The notes below the pieces were generated by a model. It saw nothing but the letters and a program-made list of their open reading frames with translations, ran no database searches and had not been told where the DNA came from. This document shows, in pieces, positions 20,729 to 29,108 of a DNA stretch of 64,000 bases. Each line of letters begins with the position of its first letter. Position 1 is the stretch's first letter. The DNA lies in NCBI RefSeq assembly GCF_003477525.1, contig NZ_QUDO01000009.1:1-64000 (forward strand), given 5' to 3'. The position numbers and the translations under genes are program-made. The DNA is from Ruminococcus sp. AF41-9. GTDB lineage: Bacteria; Bacillota; Clostridia; Lachnospirales; Lachnospiraceae.

Positions 20729-20872
20729 TTTAATTATGAATATGCAGCAAACGAATTGCAAGTATCTACTCCAATAGGAAAATGTGAAAATTATATCAAA
20801 CTTACAAACAATTTCATGATCCAAAACAAAAATTGGAATTTAAAAATTGTTCGGATTTCTGTACAAAAACTC

Positions 20873-20901
20873 TTGTCAATTTTTTGACAATGTGTTATCA
20901 T
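20873..20901 (+). promoter_or_regulatory. ldh promoter with overlapping Rex-like operator
   Basis: -35 TTGTCA at 20873-20878 and -10 TATCAT at 20896-20901 with a 17-base spacer. The -35 is the left arm of TTGTCAA-TTTT-TTGACAA (20873-20890), a perfect 7-4-7 palindrome close to the Rex consensus TTGTTAA-N4-TTAACAA. Binding there would block polymerase when NADH is low. Confidence 0.72.
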
Positions 20902-20942
20902 TAAGACGTCAATTTTGTTAGGAGAAAAGGAGTATTAAGATT

Positions 20943-21893
20943 ATGAGCAGTAAAATTACTATCATTGGAGCCGGCAGTGTCGGTGCCACCATTGCGTACA
21001 CTTTATCAAGTCAGGATATTGCATCTGAAATCGTTCTGATCGATATCAATAAACAGAAAGCAGAAGGCGAAGTTCTGGATATCATCCAGGGAACCTGCTT
21101 CAGAGATCCTATCTCTATCATTGCCGGAGATTATGAAGATGCCAAAGACTCTGACATCGTTATCATCACATCCGGTATCGCACGTAAACCGGGACAGACG
21201 AGACTTGAACTTACACAGACAAACGTAAATATCTTGAAGTCCATCACACCGGAGATTGTAAAGGCTGCACCAAACGCTCTTTATCTGATCGTAAGCAATC
21301 CGGTCGATATTATGACTTATGTATTTACAAAGATTTCCGGACTTCCGGAGAACCAGATCCTTGGTTCCGGTACCATCCTTGACTCTGCACGTCTACGCTG
21401 CGGATTATCCGAGCATTTCCAGATTGCACAGAGCAATATTCATGCTTATGTATTTGGTGAGCATGGTGATACATCCTTTATTCCATGGTCCGGAGCTTAT
21501 ATTTCCGGTGTAAGTGTGGATGAATACTATGAACTGGAGAAAAAGCTCGGAAAAGATATCGAGCCGATCGACAAAGAAGCAATGCTTACCTATGTACAGA
21601 AGTCCGGCGGTGAGATCATCTCCAAGAAAGGTGCAACTTTCTATGCAGTATCTTCTTCTGTATGCAAGCTCTGCAGCTTACTGGTATCTTCTTCTGAGTC
21701 TATTTCCACAGTTTCTACCATGATGCATGGAGAATATGGAATTGAAGATGTATGCTTAAGTACCTTAACTCTGGTAGGACCAAACGGGGTACAGGGTAAA
21801 GTTCCAATGAGAATGACAAAAGCTGAGATTGAACAGCTTAAGAAGAGTGCGGATGCACTCAAAGAAATTATTGCTCAGATTGACCTTGATTAA
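20943..21893 (+). CDS. ldh: L-lactate dehydrogenase
   Basis: NADH-dependent reduction of pyruvate to L-lactate, cytoplasmic. 316 residues, normal for the family. Seen: dinucleotide-binding GAGSVGATIA near the N-terminus, an Asp for NAD at the end of beta-2 (IVLIDIN), the specificity loop RKPGQTRLELTQTN with Gln at the position that marks lactate rather than malate dehydrogenase (which has Arg), LIVSNPVDIMTY, and the catalytic His in GEHGDTSF. Monocistronic, with a Rex-like operator and a terminator. The deleted insertion sequence lies about 145 bases upstream of the -35 and leaves the promoter intact. Confidence 0.95.
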   Translation: MSSKITIIGAGSVGATIAYTLSSQDIASEIVLIDINKQKAEGEVLDIIQGTCFRDPISIIAGDYEDAKDSDIVIITSGIARKPGQTRLELTQTNVNILKSITPEIVKAAPNALYLIVSNPVDIMTYVFTKISGLPENQILGSGTILDSARLRCGLSEHFQIAQSNIHAYVFGEHGDTSFIPWSGAYISGVSVDEYYELEKKLGKDIEPIDKEAMLTYVQKSGGEIISKKGATFYAVSSSVCKLCSLLVSSSESISTVSTMMHGEYGIEDVCLSTLTLVGPNGVQGKVPMRMTKAEIEQLKKSADALKEIIAQIDLD

Positions 21894-21910
21894 TCATAAA
21901 TCAGACGAAT

Positions 21911-21950
21911 GATCCGGGAGAGTGAGAAAGTCACCTCACTCTTCCGGATA
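21911..21950 (+). terminator. Terminator hairpin after ldh
   Basis: ATCCGG-G-AGAGTGAG pairs with CTCACTCT-T-CCGGAT around a 9-base loop; a T-rich stretch follows further on. The next 270 bases hold an AGTCAAAA/TTTTGACT dyad, a twice-repeated GGYATTG-T-rich motif and a palindromic repeat, but no gene. Confidence 0.65.
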
Positions 21951-22129
21951 ACAGAAAGTTACTGTTTACTCCTTTTTTATTCATGAGTCAAAATTCCATT
22001 TTGCAGCGGAGGCAAAGGAGTTTTGACTGTTATGAATTAAAACAGAAATGGAAAAAGGTATTGCTTTTTCAAAAAAGGCATTGTTTTTTCAGGTTTCTGA
22101 AACGAAAGTCTGATTATGAGTAATATGAG

Positions 22130-22165
22130 TAAATAGAAAAGCGGATGACTTAATCTGTTTGAAAA
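22130..22165 (+). repeat. Interspersed palindromic repeat, copy 2 (degenerate)
   Basis: AAATAGAAAAGCGGATGACT followed by TAATCTGTTTGA shares the AAGCGGATGA core and flanking spacing of the copy at 17712, but is more diverged. Confidence 0.35.
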
Positions 22166-22226
22166 AGTTAATTTAGATCAGGAAGAGATAAGCAGAGGTG
22201 TTGATGCAAAAAATATCAAAAACCTC

Positions 22227-22255
22227 TTGTTAAAATGTTATCAATATGATATAAT
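22227..22255 (+). promoter_or_regulatory. Promoter of the hdr operon with overlapping Rex-like operator
   Basis: -35 TTGTTA at 22227-22232, 17-base spacer, perfect -10 TATAAT at 22250-22255. The palindrome TTGTTAA-AATG-TTATCAA (22227-22244) differs from the Rex consensus at one base. The layout, -35 inside the operator arm, is the same as at ldh. The leader to hdrB is about 205 bases. Confidence 0.75.
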
Positions 22256-22387
22256 ATGTGTCGGAAATCGAGCTGATACACTCCTTTAATTGCGGAGGAA
22301 GGGTGTGCGAACTCTTTTATTTTCTATGTCTCAAAAAAGATATAAAAAGTAATTGTATTAGACTTGATTTATATTTTTGCCTATACA

Positions 22388-22405
22388 TTGTTAAAAAAAT
22401 GACAA
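22388..22405 (+). promoter_or_regulatory. Second, weaker Rex-like site in the hdr leader
   Basis: TTGTTAA-AAAA-ATGACAA keeps the 7-4-7 layout with two mismatches. No -10 is at the right distance, so it would be an accessory operator. The rest of the leader holds an ACACTCCTT/AAGGGTGT hairpin near 22279-22307 of unknown role. Confidence 0.35.
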
Positions 22406-22469
22406 AGATTAGCAGGCACTAACTGCAACACGAATTTACCTGAACAACTAAGAAAGGATAATGTTAAGT

Positions 22470-23264
22470 ATGAAGTACAGTTATTATCCGGGTTGTACCC
22501 TGAGAAACAAGGCGAAAGATCTGGACGAGTATGCCAGAGCCAGCGCCAGAGCACTTGGGTTTGAACTGGAAGAGATCGAAGACTGGCAGTGCTGCGGAGG
22601 TGTTTATCCTCTGGGAACTGACGAGATCGCAACGAAACTTTCTTCCGTACGTGCTCTCAATCAGGCCAAAGAAAAGGGCCAGGATCTGGTAACAATCTGC
22701 TCTGCTTGTCATCACGTGATCAAACGTGTCAATGACGACATGAAAAATGTGGAAGATATCCGCACCAGAGCAAACAATTACATGCAGCTTGACGAGCCAT
22801 ACGAAGGGGAAACCACAGTACTCCATTATCTGGAAGTACTTCGCGACAAAGTCGGTTTTGACAAGCTGAAAGAGAAAGTAGTAAACCCGCTTACAGGAAA
22901 GAAGATCGGAGCTTATTACGGATGTCTTTTATTACGTCCGGGCAAGATCATGGCATTCGATGATCCTGAGAATCCGACCATCATGGAAGATTTCATCCGT
23001 GCACTTGGTGCAGAACCGGTGGTCTATCCGTACAGAAACGAATGCTGCGGCGGATACATTTCTCTGAAAGAAAAAGAAATGTCCCAGAACATGTGTCAGA
23101 AGATCGAAGACAGTGCGAAAGGCTTTGGCGCAGATATGCTGATCACAGCCTGTCCATTGTGTAAATATAATTTAAATAAAAACGCTTCCAGCGAACTGCC
23201 TGTATATTATTTCACAGAGCTCCTTGCAGAAGCCCTCGGAGTAAAAGAGGAGGTGGCAAAATGA
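22470..23264 (+). CDS. hdrB: HdrB-like heterodisulfide reductase subunit B (CCG domains)
   Basis: The disulfide-reducing subunit of an Hdr complex; in the family, two CCG domains bind non-cubane [4Fe-4S] clusters. About 264 residues. First CCG set: YYPGCTL, DWQCCGGVYP, TICSACHHV. Second set: YYGCLLLRPG, YRNECCGGYI, ACPLCKYNL. Homologues usually begin MKYSYYPGC, so ATG 22470 is chosen; ATG 22461 lies only 2-3 bases after AAGGA. It overlaps hdrC by 4 bases (ATGA). First gene of an operon running through the Flox-like genes. The natural substrate is unlikely to be CoM-S-S-CoB here. Confidence 0.9.
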   Translation: MKYSYYPGCTLRNKAKDLDEYARASARALGFELEEIEDWQCCGGVYPLGTDEIATKLSSVRALNQAKEKGQDLVTICSACHHVIKRVNDDMKNVEDIRTRANNYMQLDEPYEGETTVLHYLEVLRDKVGFDKLKEKVVNPLTGKKIGAYYGCLLLRPGKIMAFDDPENPTIMEDFIRALGAEPVVYPYRNECCGGYISLKEKEMSQNMCQKIEDSAKGFGADMLITACPLCKYNLNKNASSELPVYYFTELLAEALGVKEEVAK

Positions 23265-23650
23265 GAGACCAGCATTCAGCAGCAGAGAAAATCAAAGAGA
23301 TCTCGGGAACCAATCCGCTGAAATGTATGAAATGTGGAAAATGTTCTGCTACCTGCCCGTCATTCAATGAAATGGATATCAAGCCACATCAGTTTGTATC
23401 CTATGTTGTAAACGAAGATATCGAAGCACTTGTCAATTCAAAATCTCTCTGGAAATGCCTTTCCTGCTTTGCCTGCGTAGAGCGTTGTCCAAGAGATGTA
23501 AAACCGGGAAAGATCATCGATGCAGCAAGACAGTTAGTTGTCCGTGAAAAAGGCGGCGATTATCTGAAAGCAGATGAGATACCACAGCTTCTTGATCCGG
23601 AACTGCCACAGCAGCTTCTGGTAAGTGCATTCAGAAGATACAGGAGGTAA
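23261..23650 (+). CDS. hdrC: HdrC-like subunit (two [4Fe-4S] clusters)
   Basis: A 129-residue electron-transfer subunit linking HdrA to HdrB. It carries two classic ferredoxin-type motifs, KCMKCGKCSATCP (about 22-34) and KCLSCFACVERCP (about 66-78). Its start overlaps the hdrB stop and its end is 6 bases before hdrA, so the three are translationally linked. No membrane segment. Confidence 0.9.
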   Translation: MRDQHSAAEKIKEISGTNPLKCMKCGKCSATCPSFNEMDIKPHQFVSYVVNEDIEALVNSKSLWKCLSCFACVERCPRDVKPGKIIDAARQLVVREKGGDYLKADEIPQLLDPELPQQLLVSAFRRYRR

Positions 23651-23656
23651 GCCAGC

Positions 23657-25645
23657 GTGCAGAGAATTGGTGTATTTGTCTGTCATTGCGGAAGTAATAT
23701 CGCCGCTACGGTAGATGTAAAAAAAGTTGTTGAATTAGCTGCCAAAGAGCCGGGTGTCGTTCATGCAGAAGACTACCAGTACATGTGCTCAGAAGCAGGC
23801 CAGGCTAAGATTCAGGAAGCCATCAAAGAGAAGAAACTGACAGGCGTCGTTGTCTGTTCATGCTCTCCACGTATGCATGAGGCAACATTCAGAAAAGCAG
23901 CCGAAAGAGCTGGTCTGAACCCATACATGGTGGAGATCGCAAATATCCGTGAGCATTGTTCCTGGATTCACAAGGATATGGAAGAGGCTACAAAGAAAGC
24001 AGTGATCCTTGCCAGAGCAGCAATCGCAAAAGTAAATTTAAACACACCTCTTCAGCCGGGAGAGAGCCGTGTTACAAAGAGAGCCCTGATCATCGGCGGC
24101 GGTATTGCCGGAATCCAGACAGCTCTGGATATCGCAGATGCAGGATATGAAGTAGATATTGTAGAGAAAACTCCAAGTATCGGCGGAAGAATGTCACAGC
24201 TTGACAAAACATTCCCTACACTTGACTGTTCTGCATGTATCCTCACACCTAAGATGGTTGAGGCAGCAGCCCATGAGAAGATTAATATCTATACATACAG
24301 TGAAGTAGAACATGTCAGCGGTTTCGTAGGTGATTTCACCGTTGATATCAGAAAGAAAGCAAGAAGTGTAAATATGGACAAATGTACAGGCTGCGGTGTC
24401 TGTCAGGAAAAATGTCCGTCCAAGAAGATCCCTAATGAATTTAACAGAGGATTAAACAACAGAACTGCTATTTACACTCCGTTTGCACAGGCTATCCCAA
24501 ATGTTCCGGTTATCGACCGTGAGAACTGTCTGAAATTTAAAACAGGAAAATGTGGTGTCTGCTCCAAAGTATGTCAGGCAGGAGCCATTGATTACGATCA
24601 GCAGGATGAGATCGTAACACAGAAATACGGTGCAATCGTAGTTGCTACAGGTTTCGATACCATCAAACTTGACAAATACGATGAATATGCATACAGCCAG
24701 AGCAAGGATGTGATCACATCTCTGGAACTGGAACGTATTATGAACGCAGCAGGTCCTACAAAAGGACACTTAGAGCGTCTTTCCGATGGAAAAGCTCCGA
24801 AGGAACTGGTATTCATCCAGTGTGTTGGAAGCCGTTGCTCCGACGACAGAGGAAAACCATATTGCTCCAAGATCTGCTGTATGTACACAGCAAAACATGC
24901 AATGCTGATCCGTGATAAATATCCGGATACAAATGTAACCGTATTCTATATTGATGTCCGTACTCCAGGTAAAAACTTCGATGAGTTCTACAGAAGAGCC
25001 GTAGAACAGTACGGCGTAAACTACATCAAAGGCCAGGTAGGAAAAGTTATTCCACAGCCGGACGGAAGCCTTCTTGTACAGGGATCTGACCTGATCGACA
25101 ACAAACAAATCCTTAAGAAAGCAGATATGGTCGTTCTTGCAACAGCCATTGAACCGAACCCGGATGTTCGTAAAATCGCTACTATGCTTACAGCAAGTAT
25201 TGATACAAACAACTTCCTCACAGAAGCCCATGCAAAACTCCGTCCTGTAGAATCTCCTACAGCAGGTATCTTCCTTTCCGGTGTATGCCAGGGACCGAAA
25301 GATATTCCGGAGACAGTTGCACAGGCTGGCGCAGCAGCAGTTAAGGCAATCGGCCTTCTTGCCAAAGATAAACTGACAACCAACCCATGTACAGCAAAAT
25401 CCGATGAACTGTTATGTAACGGATGTTCTACATGTGCAAATGTCTGCCCATATGGAGCAATTTCCTATGAGGATAAACAGGTAAATGACCACGGTATCCG
25501 TGAAACAAGAAGAGTAGCCGTTGTAAATACAGCACTTTGCCAGGGATGCGGTGCTTGTACAGTAGCCTGCCCGTCTGGTGCTATGGATCTGCAAGGCTTT
25601 TCCAACAGACAGATTATCGCGGAGGTAGATGCAATATGTCGATAG
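23657..25645 (+). CDS. hdrA: HdrA-like subunit, FAD-containing electron-bifurcating flavoprotein
   Basis: The bifurcating core of the Hdr complex, 662 residues. N-terminal Cys region (GVFVCHCGSNI), FAD-binding IIGGGIAGIQTALDIADAGY near 150, CTGCGVCQEKCPSKKIP near 245 plus a CGVCSKVC motif near 300, then two C-terminal ferredoxin motifs (CNGCSTCANVCPYGAI and CQGCGACTVACPSGAM). It starts at GTG after AGGAGG. It overlaps the MvhD-like gene by 10 bases. HdrA proteins use FAD to split electron pairs between a low-potential ferredoxin and a higher-potential acceptor. Confidence 0.92.
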   Translation: MQRIGVFVCHCGSNIAATVDVKKVVELAAKEPGVVHAEDYQYMCSEAGQAKIQEAIKEKKLTGVVVCSCSPRMHEATFRKAAERAGLNPYMVEIANIREHCSWIHKDMEEATKKAVILARAAIAKVNLNTPLQPGESRVTKRALIIGGGIAGIQTALDIADAGYEVDIVEKTPSIGGRMSQLDKTFPTLDCSACILTPKMVEAAAHEKINIYTYSEVEHVSGFVGDFTVDIRKKARSVNMDKCTGCGVCQEKCPSKKIPNEFNRGLNNRTAIYTPFAQAIPNVPVIDRENCLKFKTGKCGVCSKVCQAGAIDYDQQDEIVTQKYGAIVVATGFDTIKLDKYDEYAYSQSKDVITSLELERIMNAAGPTKGHLERLSDGKAPKELVFIQCVGSRCSDDRGKPYCSKICCMYTAKHAMLIRDKYPDTNVTVFYIDVRTPGKNFDEFYRRAVEQYGVNYIKGQVGKVIPQPDGSLLVQGSDLIDNKQILKKADMVVLATAIEPNPDVRKIATMLTASIDTNNFLTEAHAKLRPVESPTAGIFLSGVCQGPKDIPETVAQAGAAAVKAIGLLAKDKLTTNPCTAKSDELLCNGCSTCANVCPYGAISYEDKQVNDHGIRETRRVAVVNTALCQGCGACTVACPSGAMDLQGFSNRQIIAEVDAICR

Positions 25646-26079
25646 AAACAAACGAAGAATTCAGACCTAAGATTGTAGCATTCTGCTGTAACTGGTGTAG
25701 TTACGCAGGTGCAGACCTTGCAGGAAGCAGCCGTCTTTCTTACCCGGCTGACGTAAAGATCATCCGTGTTCCATGTTCCTGCCGTGTCAATCCAATGTTC
25801 ATCCTCCGTGCTTTTGAGAAAGGTGCTGACGGTGTGATCATGTGTGGATGTCATCCTGGAGACTGTCATTACAGCACAGGTAACTACTATGCAAGAAGAC
25901 GTATGACACTTCTTTTCTCCATGCTGGACTACATCGGTGTGGAAAACGGAAGAACACGAGTAGAATGGGTTTCCGCTGCTGAAGGTGTAAAATTCTCCCA
26001 GACTATGAATGAGTTTGTAGAGAAGATCCATTCACTTGGTAAGAACGTAAGATTGGAGGATTTAAGATGCAGGAGCTGA
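25636..26079 (+). CDS. MvhD/FloxD-like [2Fe-2S] electron-transfer subunit
   Basis: A 147-residue protein that passes electrons from an oxidising module to HdrA. Conserved Cys patterns are seen: AFCCNWCSYAGADLAGSSR, VPCSCRVNP and MCGCHPGDCHY. ATG 25636 follows GGAGG inside the end of hdrA; a longer frame from 25537 overlaps hdrA and is not credible. It overlaps the next gene by 13 bases. Because the neighbours are Flox-like NAD(P)H subunits and not a [NiFe] hydrogenase, FloxD is the closer functional name. Confidence 0.9.
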   Translation: MSIETNEEFRPKIVAFCCNWCSYAGADLAGSSRLSYPADVKIIRVPCSCRVNPMFILRAFEKGADGVIMCGCHPGDCHYSTGNYYARRRMTLLFSMLDYIGVENGRTRVEWVSAAEGVKFSQTMNEFVEKIHSLGKNVRLEDLRCRS

Positions 26080-27041
26080 TAAATCGTGCAAAAGAACTGC
26101 TTGCTGACGGTACAGTTGCAAGAGTTCTGGGATGGAAAGCCGGAGATCTGCCTTACAATCCGGAACCGGCTTACTTTGAAACAGAAGAATCTCTGAAAGA
26201 TTTTGTATATAACGGATTCTGCGGTGCAAACTTAAGCAAATATATGATCGAAGCTTCCAAACTGGAAGGCAAGACACTGGTTTGTTTAAAACCATGTGAT
26301 ACATACAGCTTTAATCAGCTGATCAAAGAGCATCGTGTAGACCGTGAGAAAGCTTATATCATTGGTGTTGGATGTAAAGGAAAACTGGATATCGAGAGAA
26401 TCCGTAAACAGGGAATCAAAGGTATCGAAAGCATTTCCGGTGCAGAGATCACAGATGAGGCAGAAACACTGACTATTCAGACAATCTATGGTGAGAAGAC
26501 CTGTGCATACAAAGATGCAATGCTTGAAAGATGTCACGTATGTAAAGGAAAAGAACATAAGATTTATGATGAACTTATCGGTGAGTCCAAAGACACAAAA
26601 GATGCAGATCGTTTTGCAGAAGTAGAGAAGATCGAAGCAATGAGCCCGGAAGAAAAATTTGCATTCTTCCAGAGCCAGTTAAGCAAATGTATCCGCTGCA
26701 ATGCCTGCCGTAATGTCTGTCCTGCATGCAGCTGCCGTAAATGTGTATTCGACAGCAATAAGTTTGACAGTGCGCAGAAAGCAAACGTGGACTCTTTCGA
26801 AGAGAAGATGTTCCATATCATCCGTGCATTCCATGTGGCAGGAAGATGTACAGACTGCGGCGAATGCAGCAGAGTATGTCCTCAGGGAATTCCGCTTCAC
26901 CTGTTCAATCGTAAATTTATCAAAGATATTGATACATTTTATGGTGAATATCAGGCAGGAGAGGATTCAACATCCAAGGGACCTCTTACAAACTTTACAT
27001 TTGAAGATGTTGAGCCGAGTATCGTGGCAGAAAGGGGATAA
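26067..27041 (+). CDS. Flox-like iron-sulfur subunit (F420-hydrogenase beta / HdrC-like)
   Basis: A 324-residue Fe-S protein. The N-terminal half has FrhB-like Cys features (KTLVCLKPCDTYSFNQLI, VGCKGKLDIERIRKQG, CHVCKGKEHKIYDELIG). The C-terminal half has ferredoxin-type motifs: CIRCNACRNVCPACSCRKC near 210 and CTDCGECSRVCPQGIP near 260. It lies between the MvhD-like gene and the AsrA-like gene, in the order of known Flox clusters (FloxB/FloxC position). Probably relays electrons from the NAD(P)H module to the MvhD-like subunit and HdrA. The exact Flox letter is not certain. Confidence 0.8.
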   Translation: MQELINRAKELLADGTVARVLGWKAGDLPYNPEPAYFETEESLKDFVYNGFCGANLSKYMIEASKLEGKTLVCLKPCDTYSFNQLIKEHRVDREKAYIIGVGCKGKLDIERIRKQGIKGIESISGAEITDEAETLTIQTIYGEKTCAYKDAMLERCHVCKGKEHKIYDELIGESKDTKDADRFAEVEKIEAMSPEEKFAFFQSQLSKCIRCNACRNVCPACSCRKCVFDSNKFDSAQKANVDSFEEKMFHIIRAFHVAGRCTDCGECSRVCPQGIPLHLFNRKFIKDIDTFYGEYQAGEDSTSKGPLTNFTFEDVEPSIVAERG

Positions 27042-27044
27042 TGT

Positions 27045-28076
27045 ATGTATAAGATAGCAGCAGAGAATCTGCAGGCATTATTCCAGAAGATTGCCGCAGA
27101 TCAGGATTTATATTTACCGGTCAAAGTCAGTGATCAGGTAAACTTCAAAGCATGGAGCGAAGATGCAGAAGTTTGTCTTGATACTTTAAAAACTGTAAAA
27201 TCACCAAAAGATGCTTTTTTTCCACAGAGTGAAAACCTCTACACCTGTAAGAAAGAGGAGAAGAATATCTCCATTGAGCCACAGGCATTACAGGAAAAGA
27301 ACTTTGTTGTGTTCGGAATGAAAGCCTGCGATATCCAGGGTGTAAAAGTACTGGATAACGTATTCTTAAGTGATCCGATCGATACTTTCTATGCAGCCAG
27401 AAGAGATCATGGTACGATTGTAGCACTTGCATGCCATGAGCCGGAAGAAAGCTGTTTCTGTAAAGTATTCGGTATTGACTGCGCAGACCCTGTTGCAGAT
27501 GTTGCAACATGGATGATCGAGGGAGAGCTTTACTGGAAACCTCTTACAGAGAAAGGGGAAGCCCTTACAAAAGCAGTTGCAGAACTTCTCAACGATGCTG
27601 ACGAAGCAAAAGTAGAAGAAGAGAAAGCTGCGATCCGCGCAATCGTAGAGAAGCTTCCGTACTCTAATCTTTCTCTGGAAGGATGGGGACAGGAAGATTA
27701 CATGGATCGTTTCAATTCTCCTGTATGGGAAGAACTTTATAAACCATGTCTGGCATGTGGTACCTGTACATTTGTATGCCCTACCTGCCAGTGCTATGAT
27801 ATCAAAGATTATGACACAGGACACGGCGTACAGCGTTACCGCTGCTGGGATTCCTGTATGTACTCTGACTTTACAATGATGGCACACGGAAATAACCGTA
27901 ACAGCCAGATGCAGCGTTTCCGTCAGAGATTCATGCATAAACTTGTTTACTATCCGGTAAACAACAATGGAATGTTCTCATGTGTAGGATGCGGCCGCTG
28001 CGTTGAGAAATGCCCATCATCCTTAAATATCGTAAAAGTCATCAAAGCTTTTGAAAATCAGGGAGGTGAAAAATAA
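27045..28076 (+). CDS. Flox-like [4Fe-4S] subunit (AsrA / hydrogenase beta-like)
   Basis: A 343-residue protein resembling anaerobic sulfite reductase subunit A and the beta subunits of soluble hydrogenases. Seen: FGMKACDIQGVKVLDNVF, CHEPEESCFCKVFGIDC near 125-141, a first cluster motif CLACGTCTFVCPTCQC near 230 and a second CVGCGRCVEKCPSSLNI near 310. The stop overlaps the next start by one base (TAATG). By context it couples the flavin NAD(P)H subunit to the remaining Fe-S chain. Confidence 0.85.
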   Translation: MYKIAAENLQALFQKIAADQDLYLPVKVSDQVNFKAWSEDAEVCLDTLKTVKSPKDAFFPQSENLYTCKKEEKNISIEPQALQEKNFVVFGMKACDIQGVKVLDNVFLSDPIDTFYAARRDHGTIVALACHEPEESCFCKVFGIDCADPVADVATWMIEGELYWKPLTEKGEALTKAVAELLNDADEAKVEEEKAAIRAIVEKLPYSNLSLEGWGQEDYMDRFNSPVWEELYKPCLACGTCTFVCPTCQCYDIKDYDTGHGVQRYRCWDSCMYSDFTMMAHGNNRNSQMQRFRQRFMHKLVYYPVNNNGMFSCVGCGRCVEKCPSSLNIVKVIKAFENQGGEK

Positions 28077-28930
28077 TGAGCGAATGTACCTGCCATAAAA
28101 ACTACACATTAGACACACTGATCCCGAAGGTTGGTGTGATCACAGATATCCGTCAGGAGACACCGGATGTTAAAACATTCCGTGTAAACGCTCCTGAAGG
28201 AGGAAAACTTTTTGAACATATGCCTGGCCAGTGTGCAATGGTCTGCGCACCAGGTGTAAGTGAAGGTATGTTTTCCATTACTTCTTCACCTACAAATAAA
28301 GAATATCAGGAATTCAGTATCAAGAAGTGCGGTGCACTGACCGATTATCTCCACAGCCTTCAGGTGGGAGATGAGATCACAGTCCGTGGACCATACGGAA
28401 ATCATTTCCCTGTAGAAGATAAATTAAAAGGTAAAAACCTTCTGTTTATCGCAGGTGGTATCGGACTTGCACCTCTTCGTTCTGTTATCAACTATGTACT
28501 GGATAACCGTGCAGATTACGGAACAGTAGATATCCTCTATGGTTCCCGTTCCGCAGATGACCTGGTACAGTTAAAAGAAATCCAGGAAGTCTGGATGAAA
28601 GCAGAGGGAGTTAATGTTTATCTGACAATCGACCGTGAACAGGAAGGCTGGGACGGACACGTTGGATTCGTTCCTTCTTATCTGAAAGAGATTGGATTCG
28701 ATACAAACAAAACAGCACTTGTCTGCGGACCGCCGATCATGATCAAGTTCGTTCTTGCAGGACTGGAAGAACTGGGCTTCTCCAGAGAACAGGTTTACAC
28801 AACTCTGGAGCTTCGTATGAAATGCGGTATCGGTAAATGCGGCCGTTGCAATATCGGTTCCAAATATGTCTGCAAAGACGGTCCGGTATTCAGATGCGAT
28901 GAGATTGATGAATTACCTGCAGAATATTGA
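28076..28930 (+). CDS. Flox-like NAD(P)H-oxidising FAD/[2Fe-2S] subunit (AsrB / PyrK-like)
   Basis: The electron entry subunit, 284 residues, of the ferredoxin-NADP reductase superfamily. FAD domain about 15-100 (PGQCAMVCAPG, FSITSSP), nucleotide-binding domain with LLFIAGGIGLAPLRSVINYV and ALVCGPPIMIKF, and a C-terminal [2Fe-2S] motif (MKCGIGKCGRCNIGSKYVC). It oxidises NADH or NADPH and feeds the Fe-S subunits upstream. Last of seven tightly packed genes (hdrB to here); the 178 bases after it hold an RNA hairpin before the fumarate-reductase-like genes. Confidence 0.88.
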   Translation: MSECTCHKNYTLDTLIPKVGVITDIRQETPDVKTFRVNAPEGGKLFEHMPGQCAMVCAPGVSEGMFSITSSPTNKEYQEFSIKKCGALTDYLHSLQVGDEITVRGPYGNHFPVEDKLKGKNLLFIAGGIGLAPLRSVINYVLDNRADYGTVDILYGSRSADDLVQLKEIQEVWMKAEGVNVYLTIDREQEGWDGHVGFVPSYLKEIGFDTNKTALVCGPPIMIKFVLAGLEELGFSREQVYTTLELRMKCGIGKCGRCNIGSKYVCKDGPVFRCDEIDELPAEY

Positions 28931-28957
28931 TAAGCAATGAGCAGTGCAGAAAGTGAT

Positions 28958-28998
28958 GTGAAGGAATGCGTCATGCTTGCATATAAGCATTCTTTCAC
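28958..28998 (+). other. RNA hairpin between the Flox-like and fumarate-reductase-like genes
   Basis: GTGAAGGAATGC pairs with GCATTCTTTCAC (one G-U pair) around a 17-base loop. No T tract follows, so it looks more like an mRNA processing or stability element than a terminator. The rest of the 178-base gap has an AAGC/GCTT-bounded imperfect palindrome at about 29018-29055. No gene. Confidence 0.5.
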
Positions 28999-29108
28999 AG
29001 AACATTCTGTAGGGCGAACGCCCTCAAGCGAGAAGTAGCGTAGCGGATTCGAGCTTGTATGTGCTGCTGACGACAGATGATATATATAGAAAGGACTGGT
29101 AATCTCAA

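Noticed and set aside
22045..22100. Repeated GGYATTG plus T-run motif after ldh
   Set aside because: Two copies only, low complexity, no structure that would support a defined element.
22461..25645. Methanogen-type heterodisulfide reductase acting on CoM-S-S-CoB
   Set aside because: No other methanogenesis gene is present and Flox-type NAD(P)H subunits follow, so a bacterial HdrABC-Flox role fits better.
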